Below, one piece after another: positions 1-12,128 of a DNA stretch of 64,000 nt. The number at the start of each line of letters is the position of its first letter. Within the stretch, counting starts at the first letter, position 1. The translations under genes were made by a program, and so were the position numbers. The stretch is from Papaver somniferum (taxonomy: Eukaryota; Streptophyta; Magnoliopsida; Ranunculales; Papaveraceae): the NCBI RefSeq assembly GCF_003573695.1, contig NC_039363.1, forward strand, positions 164,564,747-164,628,746. The letters run 5' to 3'. The notes below the pieces were generated by a model that worked only from the letters and a program-made list of their open reading frames with translations, was not told the DNA's origin and made no database searches.

Positions 1-1060
1 AAAAAATTCGAAAAAAAATATAAAAATGGAGCTCATTTAACTTGAAATGTTGACTCTTGTGAATGTATGTAAACATAAGGATTTAGTCTGGATATTTGGG
101 CACCCTGATTCTAGCATAATTCACATAGTGATAAGAAACTTGCACGCACACGATCTACCAATACATGTATAGCCTCATCCTTGAGGTGTTCTATCGGAAG
201 TCACGATTGCCAATCACTTTAAAATACTGAACGAAACTTGACTAGCTTGTTCTTTGGTTGGTTGGGATAGAAGGTGGAGGTTACATTAAGAAAGACAACC
301 ATCGAATTTAACTGGGTGCATCAAAAAGGTCTACCTCTTGCAAAGTGTCATGTAATTTTTTGTTTCTTTTTGCTTATGTATCAAAAGAGTTACCATGTTG
401 TAAATATTTTTTTTTCAAAAATAAATAAATAAAAATCAAGTATTTATCAATTCCATCCTCCCTTGTTCCAAAAATAAAAGAGAGTAGTCAATGTAAATAA
501 GAGTCATGTAAAGAGTCATCTTTTGTGTTTTTGTGTTATAAGCAAGGAAGGGTGTATGCCATTGATGTACAATGCGAGTAATTGTGAAATACCTCCAACT
601 CATTCACAATTCTCATAAAGTCCGGACAGCTAGCTAGATGTCGACCCCGGTTCTTAGGCTGAGAAACTATCTCTTGGTGATTAGTAGTCATAACATCCGA
701 TCTTTCTTTACACATGTGTAGATACACTTTACACTCTTATCACATGTCTTTATTTGTTATCAGTGCTAGGATTGTGTCTTTGATAGCTAGATTGACATCT
801 CCATTTTGCTGTGAGCTTAAAATGTCTTGCACATGTCACATTTCATGGAATCTGAGCTTATATTTTGTCCTAGAACTTTGTAGGTACGTTCTAAGCAAAC
901 CTTCACGAGACTTCAACTCGTCCACTAGGGACACTTAGTGGTTTAAAAGGATTATTGCATTCGCTAAATGCAATCGAGAAACCATTGACAGTGGTATAGG
1001 TAGGATTTCCTTAGTTTCTGTTTTACTTGAGGACAAGTAAAATTCAGGTTTAGGGGTATT
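1..1060 (+). mobile_element. 3' internal end of Gypsy-type LTR element G1
   Basis: No gene is visible here; the short ORFs are not convincing. The stretch ends in a purine-rich run at 1048-1060 (GGTTTAGGGGTATT) directly before TGATAGG, the usual polypurine tract plus LTR start. The lead-in GAGGACAAGTAAAATTC resembles what precedes 3' LTRs of plant Athila/Tat-type Gypsy elements; that comparison is from family knowledge. The coding part lies outside the window. Confidence 0.6.
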
Positions 1061-2871
1061 TGATAGGTGCCAAATATTGCATTATTTATCATCATTTTAT
1101 TGGCACTTATCCCTTTTTGCATACCATAATTTCCCCTTTTTGTAACGAATTCTGTATTTTACTCTCCTCAAGGATAAATATTTTATTTTACTTAATTTTG
1201 CATTTTTAGGTACCAAATAAAGTCTAGATGAGTTGAGGAGCGAAAAGAGCAAAGACACGGGAAAAAGCCGAAGGAAACTCTAGCGGAAAAGAAGTGGAGA
1301 TTGTGGTATGGAAGACTCAAGGATAAAAATGGGCTTAACAAGGAAGAAATTGTTCTTAAAGAAGAAGTGGGCTCAGAATTGTCCAAGCCCAAACCCATTA
1401 CCCAAACTCAAACCCATTTCCATATCCTAAAATCCAATCCCAAACCCGCTTCTCTCTTTAACCGTCAGATTGGATCCATTCCATCATCCAACGGTCGCTT
1501 CACATCCATTCCATCGCGCCGTTGGATCACTCTATCACCTTTTCATCCTACGCTTTTCATCACCGATCATCAAATTTTGATACACCCGCTCAACACCCTA
1601 GCACAAAATATCTTCTCCCAAAACCATCGACTTTTCCTCTTCTTCCCAAATTTATCCTTCTTCCCCGACCAACAGACCTGCAACGCCATTCTTCCCCTTC
1701 TTCTCGAGCTTCACCATCACTACCTTCACCCGACACCACAGCAGACTAACCCTAAACCCTAGACTCTCTCTAGCTTAGTTTTAGCTTCTCGCAAAGACGC
1801 TACAACCAAGAAAGAGAGAACTAGGGTTTGCAGCAGAGGCGATGTAAGAGACAATTGGAGCAGGAGGAGTAGCAGAGAAGGAAGACAAGACATGGGTCGA
1901 GGGGGAGACAACAAAATCAGAGACGGGTGAGCTTTAATTTTAATTTTCAATGTAAAGCCTAAATTGGGAATTTTGGGGGAAACTGTTAAGAACCCTAATT
2001 TTGGGTATAAATAGAACATGGTATTGTGTGTGTGTGGGTATGCCTGGGTTAGCCAGAGCTCAACCCTAGAGGCCTGGAGTAGCCATTGCCCTCCACTGAT
2101 AACTTTTGTTCAATCTTAAGTTCATTGTACATTTCCACTGCAATTGTTAACTATGTTTAGCATGTTTTAATTTGCTTGCTAAGGTTTCAATGAAACTCTA
2201 ATCTGCTACTGTGCATTGCACTCTGATAGTATTGCTCTTGATTGTTAAAAATGCTCATGAAAGAATTAACCTAGTACATCAACATTTTACTCTCACAATG
2301 TATGCCATGTATGCATTGTAGTTAGGCTCATACTATGTTGATAAAGCTACAACTCATGTTAAACTAGATTATCATTGATCCGTAGACTAGTTGTGCTTTA
2401 CCTAGACAGTTAGTACTTTGAAGAAATGCTTTAGTTGTGATTAATCTTTCTAGTGGGGAAACACCTTAGAAATAGGGCAGACTAGAATCTCAACCCTTAT
2501 CTGTTATAAGGACAAGAGTAGTGTAATAAGTTCAATGCAAAGTGTAGGTTAGAGGTGGATTTGATAACCTTAGTTCCCTCATTCTCACTGTTTACACCCT
2601 TAGTTCATTCATGCTCTTGTTTATTAAACATTGCACATTGCTTCCACTGTCTTATCTTTGCTCCTTTACACACTGCTTTGCACTGCTGTGCTTTTTGCTT
2701 TCAATCACTGCCCAAAATTCTCTGAAATCAGTTAAGCAAAAGCCTAGATTCAACTACACACACCAAGTCCATGTGGACTTCCCCTTATTTGCACACTTGC
2801 TGCTTTTGATCCTGTATACTTGCAGGTAGGTTAATTCATTGTAATTTTAGGTTCAATCCTTTTTGCTACCA
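1061..2871 (+). repeat. 3' LTR of Gypsy-type element G1
   Basis: It begins TGATAGGTGCC just after a polypurine tract and ends TGCTACCA, giving the TG...CA ends of an LTR, 1811 bp. A TATAAATAG box lies at 2006-2014. The next five bases, AAGTT, are a candidate target duplication; the left copy is outside the window. Sequence to the right resumes the 3' region of a minus-strand element, matching the equivalent region near 45.35 kb, so G1 is inserted in that element. LTR D at 47.8 kb has similar ends and a similar TATA box. Confidence 0.75.
2006..2014 (+). promoter_or_regulatory. TATA box in G1 LTR
   Basis: TATAAATAG about 945 bp into the LTR, in the place expected for the U3 promoter. LTR D carries the same box at 49590-49598. 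Confidence 0.5.
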
Positions 2872-3623
2872 AAGTTCAAAAGAACTCTCCCCCATTTGAT
2901 GTCATTCCCGAAAGAACAATAAGAGCGACCTTAATTTCAAAAGAAAAGAATGATTTTTATTGGACACCAAAAAACATAAGAATGATTTTCTATATCCAAA
3001 AACTCAATCAAATTAATCAGAAGTAAACCCATGATTAATCTAATCGGAATACGTAATCAAATTAAACACAAGAGGTGATCAATTCAATCGATTGTGCTCA
3101 ACGTAAGAGAACTTATGGAGACACGAAAAAACTCAACTAGATTAATTAAAAGAGAACCCATAATTAATCTAATTGGAATACACAACCAAACTAATCACAA
3201 AAGTAATCAATTTAATTGTCAAATGTTTTGCTCGACATAAGAAAACTTATGGAGCAATAACTAAATAACCAAACAAGATGATTAATTTAGTTCAATATGC
3301 TCGACATAACATATCTCACGGAACAACAACTAAGCTAAGAAAATCAACTTGGTTGTATAATGCTCAACATAAGATACATTACGGATCCTCACAGTAATAC
3401 ATAAAAATATGAATTAGGGATGATCAATACTGCGGAATACACAAGGATTCATTCTATTTTTCCATCACTATTTGCATAACGATATTTAATAGACATAATC
3501 CTTGAAAACAAAAGATTTTAACCTATCTTCCATCAAATATTTAAAAATATAGGATTAACTTTTGTATTTGTCAAAAGTCTATTCATTCTTTTATCAATAC
3601 GTGAATACCGATCATGGACGACT

Positions 3624-3815
3624 TTACTTTTGACAAAGTATGGGACAAACATAGTTCACGGTCGTAAACCCCAATATCCCATAACAAATTGCAATATAAC
3701 AAATCATAAAGATTAATACTGCAAAAACATCATTTTCCAAATAATTTTTAGAATTTAAACCAATAAACCTAAAAACATGAAGATGAAAATAATGGACATA
3801 GCTATGTGTAATCAC
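3624..3815 (-). CDS. small hydrophobic ORF of the element 3' region
   Basis: A 63-residue ORF starting MITHSYV and ending CPILCQK, with a central stretch (VLIFMICYIAICYGIL) that could span a membrane. It matches the ORF at 14337-14567 in element B at most positions, including both ends. A third copy at about 46.03 kb keeps the hydrophobic segment but not the whole frame. No family is recognised. It may be a real small protein of the element or simply homologous non-coding DNA that happens to stay open. Confidence 0.35.
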   Translation of the reverse strand: MITHSYVHYFHLHVFRFIGLNSKNYLENDVFAVLIFMICYIAICYGILGFTTVNYVCPILCQK

Positions 3816-5059
3816 AATAATTGTTATTCCAAACTCTAGTAATCCTTCTCAAAAACAAGAATAAATTCTCATAAGAAGTTTCCTAGGCATCAAGACAAAC
3901 TCGTAATGCACATATAAGATGATTTGTCCTTGGAGAGTAGAATCAATCTTTTTCGCCAAGATTTATACCAAGAATAGCTACCAAAGGCTTATAAAAATAT
4001 TTTCAAAGAAGAACATACAAAGTCATTAACGACCATGCACCATAGTTCACATAAAATGATTGTGAACATTCAAGAATCCCATAGTAATGCGTACTACTGC
4101 CCATTCTTGAACTTCCTTCTTTGTGATTCACCAACAACATTCTTGTAAAAGCTACAAATGATCTTAGAAGAGTACTACTCCATGAATCCAGGTGCCCAAG
4201 TCCAGGAGAAGTGGAACAAGTGCAACGAAACGGAGCAAAACACTCAAAAACAAAAGAGACAGGACAAATAACAATCTTAACTCATACAAGATCAATAATT
4301 CTTATCTCCATTTTTAAGAGAATTCAAAGAGGAAGAGAATGCAAAAAGAATGAGTTCATTCCGAGTTCGGACGAAGAAGTTACGGCCAAAACAAGTCGAC
4401 CGAATATTGACGTCTACAGGCAAATATGCATAAAGGGTTTGCAAACGAATTTTCAAGTCCGCGAACTTAAACCCCTGGATTTTGTTTTTAAAAGATGTTA
4501 TGCATATCTGGTAGGTGTACCATGAAGTCCAAACATCCCGAAATACTATTTTCAAACCTAAACGTTTAACAACCTTAAACACAGATTAAGTTAGGTAGAA
4601 GTGAACAATAAGAAAGGTACATGGATCATTATAAAAACACAAATCTTGCTCAGGTTTATAGACATACCTTTTTAGAAGAATCCAGTTGAATTCTACATCC
4701 TTACCGAACATAATCTGTGTGCCCCAATTCTCGTGCTTCCCTCACCGTATACATAACAGGGCATTCCTTGGTGAGGATTCACTTACAACACAATCAAGTT
4801 GTGTTGGGGTGAACAACGTCTTTCTCACCACAAGTGACCTTTGGATTATCATAAAAGAGATCGCTTTTAGAACCTTTCACATCCAATTCCATTTTCCAAA
4901 AAACTTGTTAAGTTCCAACATCATGGATACTGCCTTCTTCATAGTCATGGAATTTTCTGGAAGATCATTCCTTTTCACACTCAAAGCATCATTGGATTTC
5001 TTTGGTACCCACTTCTGAGAGCGTTCAGGAACAATCGGAACCTTCTTCACATTACTCTC

Positions 5060-6280
5060 TTATAGAATTCTTGGAAGAGAATTGGATTGACTATTCTTTT
5101 GCAAATTAGTCTTTCTCCAATTGGGAGCATCGGATCCTGTCTTTGCCTTTAGGAAGTTATCCTTTTGATAACCACTACGATTGTGAAAAGGATTCGTATG
5201 ACGTTTATAGGCAAAACCAGGATTATCACAACACTGATTCCTTTGCCTAAAGGTTGGACAGTTACAACCTGTAACATTAAGGGGATTAGTCTTAACATAT
5301 GATATTGGTTTCACAACTTCTTGTGATTCCCAAACAAGAACATCATGAAGTTTCTCATTCCTTATACGGAAACGACATCTCCTTTCCAGGTGACCTTTAT
5401 TTCCGCAATAGTGGCAAACATAAGGAATGTTCTTACCTCGATCTGTGTGTGTTGACTTGAGAGGTTGATATACTTTGCTCTTTCGAACTTTAACTTCTGG
5501 TGAAGGTATTTCACTTTTGCCATCAGTGGAAACCTTTTGTTGAGAATAATCACTAGCCTTAACAAATTTTACCTCTTTGCTAATACTTGGAGCATATATT
5601 CCCTTATAGCCCAATCCTCGTGCATCACGATGATTTTTACTTGCTCCTAGCATAGTGGTTAATTTTCTTGAACTAGTATTGAACTTTTTCAAGTCATCTT
5701 CCAACATCTTGATTTTATCAAGAGCAGCAGCTAAATCAGCCTCGAGGCGTTTTTCTCGTGTGAGACAAGCACTTTCTCTGTCATCAAAACTAATTTGTTG
5801 AGAGTTAAACCTTGATTTAGATTCTGCAAGTTTCTCTTCCAACAAAAAGTACTTTTGATAAGATTATCACATTCAAGTGACTTCATACGTAGATTTTCCT
5901 CATAATCCTTGAGGATCAATTCGTTAGAACGATTCGAAAAATAACACATGCGTAACATCTTCTCAGTTTCTTGTTTTATCAACAGAGAGGAGTCAGAAGA
6001 GGTGTGACATTAGAAGTTGTAATCTTCTTCATTTTCCATGAATCCAAAAACTTAACATACTCTGAGACTTCCTCATCAACATCTCTATCAATATCTAAAT
6101 CACCTTCATCGGAAAGTTCATCCAACTGTTCTTCTAGGAGAGTTTCCCAATCAACAGTTTTACATCAAGAGAATGTTTAGATATTGAATTAGATGTGACA
6201 GTTCTCTCAGGTGAATCCAAGCTTTTAGAATAATCTGGTAATTTCTGAGCTGGTACGTTATTAGAGATAGACTCGTCCAT
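5060..6280 (-). pseudogene. gag-like gene of E1, frameshifted
   Basis: The likely start is an ATG at 6280, after the primer-binding site. Reading is broken by stops at about 6000-6150 and by a frameshift near 5845; the longest open part is 5845-5060, 261 residues. It begins with a coiled coil (MLEEKLAESKSRF onward), has basic linkers, and carries one zinc knuckle, CHYCGNKGHLERRC (CX2CX4HX4C), typical of LTR-element nucleocapsid. Homology continues past the stop at 5060 to about 4700, including a KWVPKK-type motif. The same gag type occurs in element H (41.1-42.2 and 53.3-54.0 kb). No pol domain follows. Confidence 0.75.
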
Positions 6281-6330
6281 AATCAGATCGCTACAAACAC
6301 AGACTTATAAGGTCTTTAACGTGTTTGCCT

Positions 6331-6342
6331 GCTCTGATACCA
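6331..6342 (-). other. tRNA-iMet primer-binding site of E1
   Basis: On the minus strand this reads TGGTATCAGAGC, complementary to the 3' end of plant initiator tRNA-Met and standard for Copia-type plant elements. It lies two bases inside the LTR end at 6345. Confidence 0.85.
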
Positions 6343-6344
6343 AT

Positions 6345-7178
6345 TGAAAAGGCGGGGGTCCAACAACACCACCCAATATTTCTCTTAGCAATATGTATGG
6401 ACAAACTCGAATATACTTTTAAGAGAATCAACAAGACTCAATCAATTAAAAGTATATCAACGAGTTTATATCTCTCTTCTTGATTTGATTTACTCAAGCA
6501 AGAACTGCGATTTCTATCAAATACAAGGAATAACTTGGATGGTACCAAAGACCAAAATCCAAGGATCAACCAATATCAATCAACAACCAAAGGTCGGATT
6601 TCCAATTGATTGATTCAAATGCACAACCTGTATTATTTCAATTATATAAACAAATATAATGCGGAAATTGAAATAACACAGACACCAGAAATTTTGTTAA
6701 CGAGGATACTGCGCACTTGATTTCCTTAGATGATCTCACCCACAACTAAGAGTTGCTACGACCCAAAGCCGAAGACATGACAATAAACAAATCTATCTCA
6801 TACAGACAAGTCTATCAAAGGATCAATCTGTCTCCCACAGATAAACCCTAAAGGTTTTGTTCCGTATTTTGATAATAATCAAGGTGAACGGAAACCAATT
6901 GATAATCTGGTTTTATATTCCCGAAGAACAACCTAGAGTTATCAATCACTCACAACAATCTTAAACATATGGTAGCGAAACAAGATATTGCGGAATCACA
7001 AACAATGGGACGAAGATGTTTGTGATTACTTTTTATATCTTGCCTATCGGAGATATCAATCTCAATCCAATCAATCTGATTGTACTCGTATGATAGAAGA
7101 TGCAAGATCAGATCACACAACTACGATAAGTAGTATCGGCCTGGCTTCACAATCCCAATGAAGTCTTTAAATCGTTAA
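6345..7178 (-). repeat. truncated 5' LTR of E1 (3' half only)
   Basis: On the minus strand this is the R-U5 part of the LTR family seen in A, B and E3, ending TTTTCA next to the primer site. Its U3 half is absent. At about 7176-7179 it joins a plus-strand copy of the same LTR family across a short TAA overlap, so 7132-7178 and 7405-7450 form an inverted repeat. Confidence 0.75.
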
Positions 7179-7450
7179 TGGTTGAAAGATATTAACTTGA
7201 ATCTAATCAGGTTTTCATCTAACGTTGAATATTTAATGCTTTGTTACTAAGCTAACATTGATTGCAAACCCTGATTTGAAAGACTATATAAGGGAGAACT
7301 CTAGCAACTGGAAACCTAATCCCCACACCTCCTGTGTGATATTAGTTGTATAAGCTAGAGTCGATTCTCCTTTAACCTTAGGTTTCTTCCCGAGACCCTG
7401 TAGGTTAACGACTTGAAGACTTCATTAATATTGTGAAGCCAGGCCGATAC

Positions 7451-10400
7451 TGTTAGAGCATTGCTCGGTCAAACTCGCATGCGTTGCTATCTCAAGCATG
7501 TTTGTCAGTGTTAGTGATCAAGACTATAAGTCCTGATTTCTAGTCTATTATAGCTAAGTATCGGACTAGGATAGAAAGTGTAGTTGAGCTCAAGAACTCC
7601 ATGGAGGATCATCATACAAGAGGAAGAACTACTCAAGCAACTGGTGGAACTTCATCGACAAAAAGGTATGTGGATACTTGAACTTATCTATCACTCAAAA
7701 GTCTATCTACTCTATCTCATATCTTGAGACAAAAGTCGTTTTGCTATATAGACTTTGATTATTCACATTTGGTATTTCGAGCCGAGTTTATCTCTGATGA
7801 GCACGCAAGTGTGACGCATTTTCACCCATAACTACATTCGCTATGACTAATTTAATCACCAATAATCTTGTTATAAGTCTTTTCAAGGAAATAAGCTCTT
7901 TTGGAAAAATAGCTCGAAAAAGTGTTAAAGGCAACCAGAGGAACTGATAAAGGCACCCATCATTTCAGATACGGGCACCCAACAAATGGATAGAGGCACC
8001 CTCTTCCTCTTCATTTGAAACAGATTTACATAATTTATGGGAGATCTCAAAGATTTAAAGAAAAGATATCTTCTTGCCTATTATACATGAAGTTTTCATA
8101 TCTTGAAGTTAAAAGAAATAATATATTGATGAGTTTGTTTATATTAAAAAGGAGAAAGAAAATACGTGGTTTTATTTATAAATAAAAAAGATAATATCCC
8201 CAGGATTTTATTCTAGCAAATAGAGCAAGTTGTGTGATAAATGGAGAAAAAAATTATTCCCGAGGTATCTTTCATTAAAGAGAAGATCTGGTGGAGTTAT
8301 GGAAGAATATTTTGAAAAGATGTTCGAGTAATGCGTTGTTGTGTATAAATAGGGTGTTAATAGGACCAAACAGGCATCGAGAGTTGGGTGAGGCTACAGA
8401 GAGGAATAGGAAGCTGCAGAGCAGATTTTTCTGCTGCTGCAGGGAAGAAGAACCTGAAGAACATAAAACCGTAGAAAACTGTCGTTTTAAGGGTCGTATC
8501 TTTAATAGTTTGTAACATCATCTTCAGTTTGTGACAATTATTGTAACTGTGAGCTCTGTAACGCCGTGTCAGCGTTGCGAATTCCCTGAGTTATATTTTC
8601 CTCTTTGTAAACACATTTTAAGCAATAAAAAAATATATTTTGAGCGTGTTTTTCACTATGTGGAGCTAAACCTTTCTCTGGGACGACAAAGGAATCCAAA
8701 ATTCGTCATGTGGTAAATTCGTTTAATTATTTATATGACTATTTGCATTAAATTAAAATTAGAAAAAGATTTTTCTTATTTAATTGTCATTTCGTTTGAT
8801 GGTTTGTGCACAAGATTAATTCTTTTGATAAGCCATGCTTAAAATTTACAATTAATATTTTAAGAATCTACCTTAGGCAAAGAAATAGAGTAAAAATTCT
8901 TATTGAATGAGCTATAATGGTTTAGAATAAATAGGTGAATCGCATGAATTTGAATATTTGGTGGAATCCTAGTCCCAGTAACTCTCGCTTTTGCTTTTTA
9001 TTTTCATTAAACCTTTGAATTTAATCTTCACAAGTCTTAAAGTTCGAATCTTATCTTATTACAACAACAATCAAAAACTTCTTCAATCTCGCATATGTAT
9101 TTCTCGAAATATGTGTTGGTAAGCTTTCGCTTTAACCAAGTTCATCTTTACCTAGTGACGAAAGTCATGTCATGTTTCAATCACTTTGAAAATTGCTCTG
9201 ACGAAAAATGGTTTATGAATAACAACTATATAACGTCCTCTGGAATGTTTCAATGATTGAAATGAGAGTTTAGATTATATAACCAATGATGGATATAAGC
9301 ACTATTGTGGAAACACATATATGTATAAGTCCTTATTCCTTGAACCGAAGTTTGTGAACTTTGTTGATCAAGAGAACTGGAACAAGAGCCGTGAAATCAG
9401 TCCGCGAACCCAGTCCACGAAATGGCGAAAGTTCTCGACCCGAGAAAATCTGCTGGAGTTTGAGAACTCCTTCTGGTACTTAAGTCCGCGAACCCAGTCA
9501 CCGAACTTGAGTTAGGTTATATCTAAAGACGATTGTTTGTGAACTCATGTTTATATAAACTAAGGTATGCTAATTGCAAACTGTGGCTATAAAGTTCATG
9601 AACCGATTTGAGTGAATCAAATCGTTTTTGCTTCGATTGTGTCTTGTGTATTTATATAAGATTTCCTTGCAATTGAACAACTCTCTAACTAGTTCATTTG
9701 AGTCACTTGAACTAGTTATGGTGAAAAAGAATATGGTTGATATGAATGCTCATATGGCTAACCATTTGGTTAACTATTGTTGAACCAATAAATGTACAAG
9801 TTTGGGTACGGTTACACAAACCTAAAAACGTGCATTTCATTTGTGTATAACAAGCTAAGTTTTCGATCTAACGGTTGAAAGATATTAGCTTGAATCTAAT
9901 CAGGTTTTCATCTAACGGTGAATATTGAATGCTTTGTTACCAAGCTAACATTGATTGCAAACCCTGATTTGAAAGACTATATAAGGGAGAACTCTAGCAA
10001 CTGGGAAACCTAATCCCCACACCTTAGGTGTGATACTAGATGCATAATCTAGAGTCGATTCTCCTTTAACCTTTGGTTGCTTCTTTTAAACTAGGTTAAC
10101 GGCTTAAAGACTTCATTGGGATTGTGAAGCCAGAACGATACTACTTTCTCGTAGTTATGTGATCTGATCTTGCATATTCTATCGTATGAGTACAATCGTA
10201 AAGATTGGCTTGAGATTAACATCTTCGTCTCATCGTTTGTGATTCCACAATATCTTCTTTCGCCGCGTCGATTAAGATTATTGTGAGGTGATTGATAATA
10301 CTAGGCTGTTCTTCGGGAATATAAGTCCGGGTTATCAATTGGTTCCTGTTCACCTTGATTTATCAAAAGACGGAACAAAAAATCTTGGGTATTTCTGTGG

Positions 10401-11084
10401 GAGACAAATTTATTCAATTCTATAGACTTTTCTGTGTGAGACAAATTTGTGTATTAAAGTCTTCGACTTTGGGTCATAGCAACTCTTAGTTGTGGGTGAG
10501 ATCAGCTAAGGGAATCAAGTGCGTAGCATCCTGCTGGGATCAGAGACGTAGGAACATAACTGTACCTTGGATCAATGTGAGATTGGTTGGGGTTCAACTA
10601 CAGTCCAGACCGAAGTTAGTTTGTATTAGGATAGTGTCTGTAGCAGCTTAATACAGTGTGTGTTCAATCTGGACTAGGTCCCGAGGTTTTTCTGCATTTG
10701 AGGTTTCCTTATTAACAAAATTCTGGTGTCTGTGTTATTTCTATTTCCGCATTGTATTGTTTACCTTTATAATTGAAATATCACAGGTTGTGAATCAATC
10801 AATTGGAAATTCGACCTTTGGTTGTTGATTGAAATTGATTGATACTTGAACATTGGTCTTTGGTACCGTTCAAGTTATCTCTCTAGTATTTGATAAAGAC
10901 TCGCAGATTTCTATTTGCTTGAGTATAGATCAAATCGAGAGATTGAGATATAAACTCTTTGATATACTTTTTATCTAGATTGAGTCTGACTATCAAGTTG
11001 ATTCTCTAGAAAGTATATTGGAGTTTGTCCATACAGATTGCTAAGCGAAATATTGGGTGTGGTTGTTGTACCCCCGCTTTTTCA
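7451..11084 (+). repeat. solo LTR A (same family as B), itself interrupted
   Basis: It starts TGTTAGAGCATTG and ends GCTTTTTCA, flanked by GATAC at 7446-7450 and 11085-11089. It has no internal region, so it is a solo LTR left by LTR-LTR recombination. Without the nested insertion it is about 2.34 kb, close to the 2.5 kb LTRs of E3. The family's TATATAAGG box lies at about 9978. Confidence 0.85.
7795..9085 (+). repeat. solo LTR C nested in solo LTR A
   Basis: This 1291 bp block begins TGATGAGCACGC and ends AACTTCTTCA, with ATCTC at 7790-7794 and 9086-9090. Removing it restores the sequence of the uninterrupted LTR at 15.95 kb (GAGTTTATCTCGC...). A TATAAATAGGG box at about 8345 is in the expected U3 position. 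The family is not named; TGATG... ends are common in plant Gypsy elements. Small ORFs inside are not considered genes. Confidence 0.85.
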
Positions 11085-12063
11085 GATACTACTTTCCTGT
11101 AGTTGTGTGATCTGATCTTGATGTTTCTATCGTATAGAGTACAATCGTAACGATTGACTTGAGATTGATATCTCCCATAGGAAAGATATAAAAGTAATCA
11201 CAAACATCTTCGTCTCATCGTTTTTGATTCCACAATATCTTCTTTCGTCGCATCGATTAAGATTATTGTGAGGTGATTGATAATACTGAGCTGTTCTTCG
11301 GGAATATAAATCTGGTTTATCAATTGGTTCCTGTTCACCTTGATTTATCAAAAGACGGAACAAAACTCGTAGGTATTTATGTGGGAGATAGATTTATCTA
11401 TTATCGTAGACTTTTCTATGTGATATAGATTTGTTTATTAAAGTCTTCGACTTTGGGTCGTAGCAACTCTTAGTTGTGGGTGAGATCAGCTAAGGGAATC
11501 AAGTGTGTAGTATACTGTTGGGATCAGAGACGTAAGGAGTATAACTGTAGCTTGTATCAGTGTGAGATTGATTGGGGTTCAACTACAGTCCAGACCGAAG
11601 TTAGTTTGTAGTAGGCTAGTGTCTGTAGCGGCTTAATATAGTGTGTGTTCAATCTGGACTAGGTCCCGGGGTTTTTCTGCATTTGCGGTTTCCTCGTTAA
11701 CAAAACTTCTGGTGTCTGTGTTATTTATTTTCTGCATTATATTTTGTTATATAATTGAAATATCACAGGTTGTGTGTTTGAATCAATCAATTAGAATATC
11801 CAACCTTTGGTTGTTGATTTACATTGATTGATACTTGAACATTGGTCTTTGGTACCGTTCAAGTGATTTCTCTTGTATTCAATTAGACTAGCAGATTTCT
11901 TTTTGCTTGAGTAAGAATTGAATCGAGAAAGAGAGGTATAACTCTTTGATATACTTTATTAAGATTGAGTCTAGTTTATTCTCTTATAAGTATATTAGAG
12001 TTTGTCCATACAGATTGCTAATCGAAATATTGGGTGTGGTTGTTGTACCCCCACTCTTTCAAT

Positions 12064-12075
12064 TGGTATCAGAGC
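12064..12075 (+). other. tRNA-iMet primer-binding site of B
   Basis: TGGTATCAGAGC two bases after the LTR end CA at 12060-12061; complementary to the 3' end of initiator tRNA-Met. Confidence 0.9.
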
Positions 12076-12128
12076 AGGAAAACACGTTTAAAGACCTTAC
12101 AAGTCTGTGTTTGTAGCAATATGACTCC

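Larger units (their letters stand above)
2872..6344 (-). mobile_element. internal region of non-autonomous LTR element E1
   Basis: Read on the minus strand it runs from a primer-binding site (6331-6342) through a gag-like pseudogene into a long 3' region. The part at 2872-4080 is homologous, inverted, to 13.8-15.0 kb (element B) and co-linear with 45.3-46.1 kb (element E3). No protease, integrase or polymerase motif was seen. The 3' LTR is missing because G1 interrupts at 2871. The segment at about 4100-4660 matches nothing else I could place, apart from a short sequence (TTCCGAGTTCGGACGAAGAA) also found inverted near 54.44 kb. Confidence 0.75.
7179..12061 (+). repeat. 5' LTR of element B, split by solo LTR A
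   Basis: Two host pieces, 7179-7450 and 11085-12061, read as one LTR when the insertion 7451-11084 and one GATAC copy are removed. The family's TATATAAGG box lies at about 7285. The LTR ends CTCTTTCA at 12061. The 5' part of U3 is missing at the junction with E1. Confidence 0.8.

Noticed and set aside
1301..1762. 153-residue plus-strand ORF
   Set aside because: It lies wholly inside the G1 LTR and has low-complexity Pro/Ser/His content, with no domain; LTRs normally do not encode proteins.
8291..8515. 74-residue ORF
   Set aside because: It lies within solo LTR C, next to its TATA box; no recognisable domain.
11085..12061. Apparent tandem duplication of the LTR 3' portion (10.14-11.08 kb and 11.09-12.06 kb)
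   Set aside because: The GATAC duplication and the TG...CA ends at 7451 and 11084 show it is a solo LTR inserted in another LTR, not a tandem duplication.
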